Positions 1-5,071 of a stretch of 5,071 nucleotides of DNA are shown here, in pieces (within the stretch, counting starts at the first letter, position 1; each line of letters opens with the position of its first letter). Under the pieces are notes generated by a model. The model had not been told where the DNA came from. It was given only the letters and a program-made list of their open reading frames with translations, and did no database searches. The DNA lies in the NCBI GenBank assembly GCA_030635465.1, contig DAOVYU010000139.1:1-5071 (forward strand), written 5' to 3'. This stretch comes from Bacteroidales bacterium (GTDB taxonomy: Bacteria; Bacteroidota; Bacteroidia; Bacteroidales; JAADJA01). The position numbers and the translations under genes are program-made.

Positions 1-389
1 GCTACAACAAGTGACTCCTTATTTGCCAGCGCAATTTGTTTCTTAGCTTTAATGGCATATATGGTAGGCATTAAACCCGCAAATCCGACCATTGCAATCA
101 ACACCATATCTATAGAATCCATTTCAACTATCTGCCAGATTGATTTTTCACCTGCGTATACTTTAATATCATAAGGTTCAAGCTGTTCGGAAACAGAAGT
201 GTAAAGGTCGTCCTTGCCAATTACCACAGCATTTGGCTTATATTTGATAGCTTGCTTTATAAGTAAATCTGTGTTTTTTAAAGCAGACAATACTTCTAAT
301 TCAAATTTATCAGGATGCTGATCTATAACTTCAAGGGCTTGTTTTCCTATTGATCCTGTTGAGCCTAATATGGCAATTCGTTTTTTCAA
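1..389 (-). CDS. dxr: 1-deoxy-D-xylulose 5-phosphate reductoisomerase, N-terminal third (partial at left edge)
   Basis: This cytoplasmic enzyme converts 1-deoxy-D-xylulose 5-phosphate to 2-C-methyl-D-erythritol 4-phosphate using NADPH and a divalent metal, the committed step of the MEP isoprenoid pathway. The visible 129 codons begin MKKRIAILGSTGSIGKQ. The Rossmann dinucleotide-binding loop GSTGSIG lies at residues 9-15, and the family signature LANKESLV at about 121-128, right at the window edge. The full enzyme is usually about 385-400 residues, so roughly two thirds, including the metal and substrate sites, lie outside. The start is TTG at 389-387. The only in-frame codons upstream are AAA TCA GAT TTT and then the TAA stop of the M23 gene, so no ATG is available, and the N-terminus matches the family exactly. 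It lies 12 bases downstream of the M23 gene in the same reading frame, so the two are probably co-transcribed. No Shine-Dalgarno sequence is evident. Confidence 0.96.
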   Translation of the reverse strand, partial: MKKRIAILGSTGSIGKQALEVIDQHPDKFELEVLSALKNTDLLIKQAIKYKPNAVVIGKDDLYTSVSEQLEPYDIKVYAGEKSIWQIVEMDSIDMVLIAMVGFAGLMPTIYAIKAKKQIALANKESLVV

Positions 390-401
390 AAAATCTGATT
401 T

Positions 402-1289
402 TTAAAATGCAATATAATCCTTAGGGTTTACAGGAGTACCATTGTACCATAATTCAAAATGCAGATGTGGCCCAGTGGACAACTCACCTGATTCTCCAAC
501 AATTGCAATAGGTTCACCGGCTTTGACTATATTACCTTGTTGCTTAAGCAAGACTGAATTATGTTTATAAAAGGAGATAAATTTCCCCTGGTGTTGTATA
601 CTGATAACATAACCAGTTTCCACAGTCCATCCAGCAAATATTACTGTTCCATCCAGAGCTGCTTTTACAGCTTCATTTTGTTTTGCTACAACATCAATCC
701 CATAATGCTGCCTGGCCATATTAAATTCATTGGTTATAATTCCTTTAAGGGGAATAAAGAAATTGGTACTCATTCTTTCATAAGATGTTGCGGATAATTC
801 TTCTGCTTCATTGTAATATAAATCATATGAAGTTTCATTATCATATGATTGTCTTAATAGAGAATCTTCGACTGAGCGGGTATATTCAATATTTTGATAA
901 TTATCAGTTTCTACCACCATGTCAGTTGTATCTTCTGATATCTCCTTACCATCAATAATATTTTTAATGTTTTGAATATATATACTTTTTTGACGAAAAT
1001 CAACCGCCAATGAATCTGTAAGTTGTTGCAATTCAACCACTCGTTTGCGTAATGTAACGTCTGTGTATCCAGGAATATATTCTCTTAAGGGTGTAAAAGC
1101 AATTAGAAAAGTGGTAAGAATAATTAAAACAATAGCTACCGTACCAATAGTAACAAATGCATTCAAACGTGATATCCGGAAAGAAAACTCCTCCTCAAAA
1201 GTTTCTTCATTACTGATAACAAGCCTGTATTTATTGCGAAGCTTATAATACCAGGGTGTATTTTTTCTTTTCTTTTCTTCTTCCGGCAT
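402..1289 (-). CDS. Membrane-anchored M23 (LytM-type) zinc metallopeptidase
   Basis: A probable peptidoglycan endopeptidase of 295 residues, acting in the periplasm from the inner membrane. Residues 1-43 form a charged cytoplasmic tail (MPEEEKKRKN, then a YKLRNKYRLVISNEETFEEE stretch). Residues about 44-66 are one hydrophobic membrane span. Residues about 78-110 look like a short coiled coil, followed by an acidic, tyrosine-rich linker to about 175. The M23 domain fills 178-295. The expected zinc ligands are present: H195 and D199 in HYGID, and H277 in HLHFE; the other two conserved histidines, H243 in FYKHN and H275, are also there, so the enzyme should be active, unlike degenerate EnvC-type activators. 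The start is ATG at 1289-1287, just downstream of a good -7 element. dxr follows after 12 bases. The precise cleavage specificity cannot be read. A link to the nearby bactofilin is inferred from architecture only. Confidence 0.93.
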   Translation of the reverse strand: MPEEEKKRKNTPWYYKLRNKYRLVISNEETFEEEFSFRISRLNAFVTIGTVAIVLIILTTFLIAFTPLREYIPGYTDVTLRKRVVELQQLTDSLAVDFRQKSIYIQNIKNIIDGKEISEDTTDMVVETDNYQNIEYTRSVEDSLLRQSYDNETSYDLYYNEAEELSATSYERMSTNFFIPLKGIITNEFNMARQHYGIDVVAKQNEAVKAALDGTVIFAGWTVETGYVISIQHQGKFISFYKHNSVLLKQQGNIVKAGEPIAIVGESGELSTGPHLHFELWYNGTPVNPKDYIAF

Positions 1290-1303
1290 AACTTTTATAA
1301 TTA

Positions 1304-1317
1304 TTGCAAAGATATTT
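1304..1317 (-). promoter_or_regulatory. Putative Bacteroidota-type -7 promoter element for the M23-dxr unit
   Basis: Read on the minus strand, AAATATCTTTGCAA contains TATCTTTG (1314-1307), a match to the TAnnTTTG element used by the primary sigma factor of Bacteroidota. It sits 17 bases upstream of the M23 ATG, which would give a very short leader of roughly 10 bases. No TTG at the expected -33 distance is visible, so the call rests on the -7 element, its position, and its near-identity to the element facing the other way at 1429-1442. Confidence 0.55.
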
Positions 1318-1428
1318 GAAATTAATTCAGGTTCATTGATTTATTTCCCAAATTAAGCCAATTTAGCATCTGTAAACCTTTGATTATTTATTGATTTTGA
1401 GAAATTTTAAGGCATATTCATTAAAATA

Positions 1429-1442
1429 AAATATTTTTGCAA
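1429..1442 (+). promoter_or_regulatory. Putative Bacteroidota-type -7 promoter element for the porW-bactofilin-atpZ unit
   Basis: AAATATTTTTGCAA contains TATTTTTG (1432-1439), matching TAnnTTTG. It differs at one base out of 14 from the opposing element at 1317-1304. The porW start at 1501 lies 61 bases beyond the last base of TAnnTTTG, which predicts an A/T-rich leader of about 55 bases with no Shine-Dalgarno sequence. No clear -33 TTG is seen at the usual spacing. In such AT-rich sequence a chance match is possible, but it is the best candidate in the intergenic region on this strand. Confidence 0.5.
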
Positions 1443-1500
1443 AAAAATAGTTAAATAGTTGAACTAAACAAATTAAGTTAAGAATTTAATATAATCCAAT

Positions 1501-4137
1501 TTGTACCGGTGGAACTCAAATAAAACAATCTTTTTTTTTCTGGTTATTTTCCTTATAACTGGTTATTCATGTTCTACCAAGAAAAACACTTTTGTCAGGC
1601 GTACCTTCCATAATCTTACCGGACATTACAATATGTTTTGGAATGGAAGGGAAAGTTACCGGGAAGGTGTAGAACAGCTTGACAAATCGGTTAAAGACAA
1701 TTACAATAAAATACTTCCGGTATTTAACTACGGAACAGAATCTGATGCACAAGCTATGAATCCTTTTATGGATCGGGCAATAGAAAAGGCTTCTGTAAAC
1801 ATTCAACGTCACTCTATGTTTTTTAACCGGAAAGAATATGTTCGATGGATTGATGACAGTTATATGCTAATTGGGTTGGGGTACTTTTATAAACAAGAAT
1901 ACAGTAAAGCACGTCGAACATTTGAATTCGTTATTAATGAATACAAAAAAAACGAAATTAAATATGATGCCATGTTATGGCTGGGAAACAGCTATAATCA
2001 AATGGGCAAATATAAACGTGCACAATCAGTATTAGATAACCTTGAGAATGAAATTGACAAAAATCCAAAAGGGGTATCAAGTAAGGTAGTAAAAATGCTG
2101 CCCTTGGTTCGTGCAGATATGTACATTTTACAAGAAAAATATAGTCAAGCCAAAGAACCTTTAATTGATGCGATATATCTAAGACAGAAAAAGACTATTG
2201 ATGCCCGGGTTCGTTTTATTTTAGGTCAGATTTTTCAAGAAGAAGAGGAGTTTTATAAAGCATCAGAATATTATCGCCAGGTAGTTAAAAAAAACCCACC
2301 CTACGAGATGGCTTTTAATGCTTCTATTAATCTTGCCCGAAGTTATGATACACGGTATGGAGATGATAGCAAAGATATTGTAAAGCAACTCAATAAAATG
2401 CTCAAGGAAGATAAAAATCTGGAATTTCGTGACCAGATTTATTTTGCACTTGCTGAAGTTGCTTTTAAAGAGGATAATGATACCCTGGCTATTCAGCATT
2501 TACAAAAATCAGTAGCTACATCCAAGTCGAATAATTTTCAAAAAGCCACTTCTTCATTAAAATTAGCTCAAACTTATTTCTATATTCCGGAATACGCACT
2601 TGCACAAGCATATTATGATACTGCTATTCAGGTTTTGCCCGAAGATTATCCAGACTATAAAAATATTAAAGGTTTATCGCTTTATTTAACAGAACTGGTG
2701 AATAATTTAATTACAATTGAACTGCAAGACAGTCTGCAATACCTGGCCAATATTGACGAAGAAAAGCGCAATACAATTATTGATAAGATAATTGCTAATG
2801 TTATTAAAGAAGAAGAAAAACAAAAAGAACTGGATGAATTGCAGTTATTGGCCGGAAATACCAATACCGGATCTCCAAACGCGATGAGTGGTATTTCTGG
2901 CGGAGAATGGTATTTTTACAATACCGCTGCTAAAAGTTATGGGTTAACTGAATTTCGTAAAAAATGGGGTAACCGTACACTTGAAGATAACTGGAGATTA
3001 TCCAATAAACAGGCTATTTTTGATCCATCAGAAGAAGAGTTATTAGCAGAACAAGATAGTATTCCGAGTGACAGTACATTGATTGTATCAAATGATCCAC
3101 ATAAGCGGGAATACTATCTACAAGATATTCCTTTTACAGAAGAGCAAGTGATAATTTCTGACTCATTGATTGAAGAAGCTTATTACAATCTGGGATTCAT
3201 TTACAAAGATAAATTGATTGATAGCCCCAAATCTATTGAGTCGTTTGAAACACTGATTGAAAGATTTCCAATGAATAAAAATCGTTTATTGGTCTATTAT
3301 CAGCTTTACAGACTATTTACTAACGATGAAAATTTTGAAAAAGCTGAAATATATAAAAACCTTATTATAGAACAATATCCTGAGAGTGACTATGCAAAAT
3401 TGTTGCTTGATCCTGACTTTTATAAAGAACTGGAAGCACGTCGTAACCTTGCACAAACTCTGTATGATGAAACATATGATCATTATGAAGCTCAACGATA
3501 TTATACGGTTTATTCAAATAGCACAAGAGCTTTAGCTGAATTTAAAGAACCACCTGAATTACTGGCAAAATTTGAATACTTAAGGGCTATTTCACTGGGT
3601 AAAATTGAAGTTGTAGATTCGTTACAACTTGCGCTTGAAAAGCTGGTAATAAAATACCCTGACAGTGAGGTAACTCCTTTGGCCCAAAACATTCTGGATT
3701 ATTTGAAAGACCCTAATGATACTACCAATACGAAAAAGGCAGTAGAAGTAATTGATGTTTCTATCTATGAATTTAACCAAAGAAGCAAACAAATTTTTGC
3801 CCTGGTGGTTGCCGAGGACAAAATTAATATCAATGCTCTTAAGGTGAGAATTTCAGATTTTAACAAAAAATATTATAGTCTTGTTAATTTATCTATTACC
3901 AATATTTTACTTGATGCTTCTACTCATTTTATAATGGTTGGTAATTTTAATACCATTGATGAGTCAATGGATTATTATAATGCGATTATTACAAATGAAT
4001 ACGTATATGCAAACCTTACTGAAAGTGATTATGATGGCTTTGTAATCGCTCAGGAAAACTATCCTGTCTTTTATAAGGATAAGGATGTAACTAAATATTT
4101 AGCCTTTTTCAGGCAAAACTATTTTAATGAGCAGTAA
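1501..4137 (+). CDS. porW: Type IX secretion system TPR lipoprotein PorW/SprE
   Basis: An 878-residue outer-envelope lipoprotein of the PorW (Porphyromonas) / SprE (Flavobacterium) family. Known members are needed for T9SS secretion, and for gliding where present; PorW is reported to link the PorK/PorN ring to the Sov translocon. The start is TTG at 1501: an in-frame TAA at 1492-1494 leaves no ATG, and TTG gives a proper signal peptide with a basic n-region, hydrophobic residues 9-20 and the likely lipidated C24. The family hallmark CSTKKNTFVRRTFHNLTGHY begins at that cysteine. Tetratricopeptide-like helical repeats follow at about 115-400 (YMLIGLGYFYKQEYSKA; AMLWLGNSYNQMGKY) and 555-735. Between them is the conserved GGEWYFYN...FRKKWGNRTLEDNWR segment (468-499). 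A separate C-terminal domain covers about 752-831. The length suits the family. The lipobox (GYSC) is weak, and a nine-T run lies at 1531-1539. It heads a tight gene series. Confidence 0.92.
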   Translation: MYRWNSNKTIFFFLVIFLITGYSCSTKKNTFVRRTFHNLTGHYNMFWNGRESYREGVEQLDKSVKDNYNKILPVFNYGTESDAQAMNPFMDRAIEKASVNIQRHSMFFNRKEYVRWIDDSYMLIGLGYFYKQEYSKARRTFEFVINEYKKNEIKYDAMLWLGNSYNQMGKYKRAQSVLDNLENEIDKNPKGVSSKVVKMLPLVRADMYILQEKYSQAKEPLIDAIYLRQKKTIDARVRFILGQIFQEEEEFYKASEYYRQVVKKNPPYEMAFNASINLARSYDTRYGDDSKDIVKQLNKMLKEDKNLEFRDQIYFALAEVAFKEDNDTLAIQHLQKSVATSKSNNFQKATSSLKLAQTYFYIPEYALAQAYYDTAIQVLPEDYPDYKNIKGLSLYLTELVNNLITIELQDSLQYLANIDEEKRNTIIDKIIANVIKEEEKQKELDELQLLAGNTNTGSPNAMSGISGGEWYFYNTAAKSYGLTEFRKKWGNRTLEDNWRLSNKQAIFDPSEEELLAEQDSIPSDSTLIVSNDPHKREYYLQDIPFTEEQVIISDSLIEEAYYNLGFIYKDKLIDSPKSIESFETLIERFPMNKNRLLVYYQLYRLFTNDENFEKAEIYKNLIIEQYPESDYAKLLLDPDFYKELEARRNLAQTLYDETYDHYEAQRYYTVYSNSTRALAEFKEPPELLAKFEYLRAISLGKIEVVDSLQLALEKLVIKYPDSEVTPLAQNILDYLKDPNDTTNTKKAVEVIDVSIYEFNQRSKQIFALVVAEDKININALKVRISDFNKKYYSLVNLSITNILLDASTHFIMVGNFNTIDESMDYYNAIITNEYVYANLTESDYDGFVIAQENYPVFYKDKDVTKYLAFFRQNYFNEQ

Positions 4138-4171
4138 AATCTGTACTTTTATGTTTAAAAAAAAGATTGAT

Positions 4172-4579
4172 ATGGCAAAAAATAACATTGCAGAAACCAA
4201 ACCGAATAATATAGTGTCGGGCACCACTATTAAAGGTGAAATTATAACAAATGGCGATTTCCGTATTGATGGAACACTAATAGGTTCAATCAATTGTAAA
4301 GGTAAAATCGTAATAGGACAAACAGGAACCATTGAGGGGGAGGTTATTTGTCAAAATGCAGATATCTCTGGTAAAATAAAAGCTCAGATCAAGGTTGAAC
4401 AATTGCTAACCTTAAAATCCACCTCTGAATTAAATGGAGATGTTATAACAAATAAAATCTCTGTTGAACCAGGAGCAAGATTTACCGGATCATGCAACAT
4501 GGATGGTGGCGGAATAACTAAACCTAATACACCATTGCCAAATGAACCAACTGAATCAAAAGAAAAACAATTTAAATAG
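4172..4579 (+). CDS. Bactofilin (polymer-forming cytoskeletal protein)
   Basis: A bactofilin, the family that assembles without nucleotide into beta-helical filaments and positions envelope enzymes or other proteins at the membrane. From the preferred start the protein has 135 residues: a short flexible N-terminus, a core of regularly spaced glycine and hydrophobic positions at about 13-108 (GTTIKGEI, GDFRIDGTLIGSI, GKIVIGQTGTIEGEV, ADISGKI, LTLKSTSELNGDV, ISVEPGARFTGSC), and a polar proline/glutamate/lysine tail typical of disordered ends. Three in-frame ATGs exist: 4127, 4151 and 4172. I favour 4172 (MAKNNIAETK) because related proteins usually begin shortly before the GTxIKG strand and an A-rich stretch precedes it. 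The 4127 start would give 150 residues and overlap the porW end by 11 bases. The 3' end overlaps the next gene by 38 bases. The family is secure; the start is not. Confidence 0.92.
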   Translation: MAKNNIAETKPNNIVSGTTIKGEIITNGDFRIDGTLIGSINCKGKIVIGQTGTIEGEVICQNADISGKIKAQIKVEQLLTLKSTSELNGDVITNKISVEPGARFTGSCNMDGGGITKPNTPLPNEPTESKEKQFK

Positions 4580-4763
4580 TTATGCAAGATATTCAAGTAT
4601 TGCTTTACAAATGCTTGTCATTATTTTGTTAGGTGTTTTTGGTGGATATAAATTAGATGAATGGCTAAATCTTTCATTTCCAGTATTTACAGTTTTACTT
4701 TCATTGTTATCAGTCGCTTTAGCAATTTATACAGTTGTTAAAGATCTGATCAAAAAAAGGTAG
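4542..4763 (+). CDS. atpZ: AtpZ/AtpI-family ATP synthase accessory membrane protein
   Basis: A 73-residue inner-membrane protein of the small two-span family encoded at the head of F-type ATP synthase operons. In other bacteria, members are implicated in assembly of the F0 c-ring or in magnesium supply to the synthase; the exact role varies. The sequence has a polar N-terminus (MNQLNQKKNN), the SYARYSS-LQM lead-in, a first span at about 17-37, the characteristic GGYKLDEWL loop at 34-42, a second span at about 46-66 and a basic end (KDLIKKR). The length fits the family. The start is ATG at 4542, inside the bactofilin gene in a different frame. The next methionine (residue 24) lies within the first span, so a later start would destroy it. 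This implies a 38-base overlap and probable translational coupling. The symbol is assigned by family and context. Confidence 0.85.
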   Translation: MNQLNQKKNNLNSYARYSSIALQMLVIILLGVFGGYKLDEWLNLSFPVFTVLLSLLSVALAIYTVVKDLIKKR

Positions 4764-4781
4764 CTCGTTATTAATTTTTCT

Positions 4782-5071
4782 ATGAAAAGTCTATATATAA
4801 TATTCCTGAAAAAATTACTTATATTTACGGTCATCATTGCAATTATTGGTTCTATTTTGACAATGATTCTACCTTCCAACTTTATAACTCCAACTTTACC
4901 ATTTTTATATGTTTTTTTCTTTGCTGCTACCCTTATAGTCCATTATATGCTATTAAAAGTATCAGAGAAAAAAACACCGGGATTTATCAATTTATTCATG
5001 TTGGTTACTTTTGGAAAGCTTATTTTCTTTCTAACCATCATACTGATTTATGCTTTTTTGAACCGTGATGA
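4782..5071 (+). CDS. Multi-pass membrane protein, probably associated with ATP synthase (partial at right edge)
   Basis: An open frame from ATG 4782 runs past the window end without a stop, giving 96 codons and two bases. It begins MKSLYIIFLKKLLIFTV and is strongly hydrophobic, with spans at about 10-30, 40-57 and 70-93, separated by a polar loop SEKKTPG (61-67). The last visible residues are AFLNRD. It starts 18 bases after the atpZ stop and is almost certainly in the same transcript. Bacteroidota often carry a small, poorly named membrane protein between AtpZ and atpB. The size so far and the span pattern would suit a four-span AtpI-like protein, but I see no diagnostic motif, so function is inferred from position and topology. 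The stop, any fourth span and the expected following atpB are outside the window. Confidence 0.8.
   Translation, partial: MKSLYIIFLKKLLIFTVIIAIIGSILTMILPSNFITPTLPFLYVFFFAATLIVHYMLLKVSEKKTPGFINLFMLVTFGKLIFFLTIILIYAFLNRD

Noticed and set aside
561..1248. Open frames on the plus strand opposite the M23 gene
   Set aside because: They lie within a well-supported M23 coding sequence, encode low-complexity peptides with no recognisable motif, and have no promoter or start context.
1349..1477. CAAATTAAG repeated at 1349-1357 and 1469-1477, and an imperfect repeat TAGTTAAATAGTTGAA at 1448-1463
   Set aside because: Nine-base repeats in sequence this AT-rich are not improbable, the flanks do not match, and spacing and placement give no operator-like symmetry.
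3015..3022. TATTTTTG, a match to the TAnnTTTG promoter element inside porW
   Set aside because: Such short AT-rich matches are expected by chance. It is in the middle of the gene with no downstream start to serve.
4157..4164. Run of eight A near the bactofilin start, considered as a slippage switch
   Set aside because: With the preferred start at 4172 the run is upstream of the coding sequence and looks like an ordinary A-rich translation-initiation region.
1567..4596. Several open frames of 60-81 codons on the minus strand opposite porW, the bactofilin and the start of atpZ
   Set aside because: They are antisense shadows of confident genes, with serine/isoleucine/phenylalanine-rich translations typical of reversed AT-rich coding sequence.
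4764..4781. Possible terminator between atpZ and the next gene
   Set aside because: The 18-base gap has some T residues but no inverted repeat, and continuation of the operon is the simpler reading.

Overview
The window looks like ordinary chromosomal DNA from a member of the Bacteroidota. Four things point there: AT-rich sequence, a gene for a PorW/SprE-type component of the type IX secretion system (T9SS, known only from this phylum), two copies of the Bacteroidota-style -7 promoter element (TAnnTTTG, here extended to TTTGCAA), and starts without recognisable Shine-Dalgarno sequences. The exact family cannot be fixed from the sequence; the style of the proteins suggests Bacteroidales/Marinilabiliales or a relative.

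Layout. Two transcription units diverge from a 211-base intergenic region (1290-1500). To the left, on the minus strand, is a membrane-anchored M23 metallopeptidase (1289-402). It is followed after 12 bases by the 5' third of dxr, the second enzyme of the MEP isoprenoid pathway, which runs off the left edge. To the right, on the plus strand, is a tight gene series: porW/sprE (1501-4137), a bactofilin (to 4579), a small AtpZ/AtpI-family protein (4542-4763, overlapping the bactofilin), and a multi-pass membrane protein (from 4782) that runs off the right edge. The last two suggest that the F-type ATP synthase genes (atpB onward) follow just outside the window.

How the genes relate. The region combines cell-envelope functions: a peptidoglycan hydrolase, a polymerising bactofilin scaffold and a T9SS lipoprotein, next to an ATP synthase accessory pair and an isoprenoid gene. 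The most interesting functional link is between the bactofilin and the divergently encoded M23 peptidase. The peptidase has a cytoplasmic tail, one membrane span and a coiled coil, the same architecture as bactofilin-guided M23 hydrolases known in other phyla. dxr and porW both appear to start with TTG.

I found no RNA genes, mobile elements, CRISPR arrays, attachment sites or convincing terminators. I also see no wholly new system. The leads are gene-linkage and regulatory details of known families.
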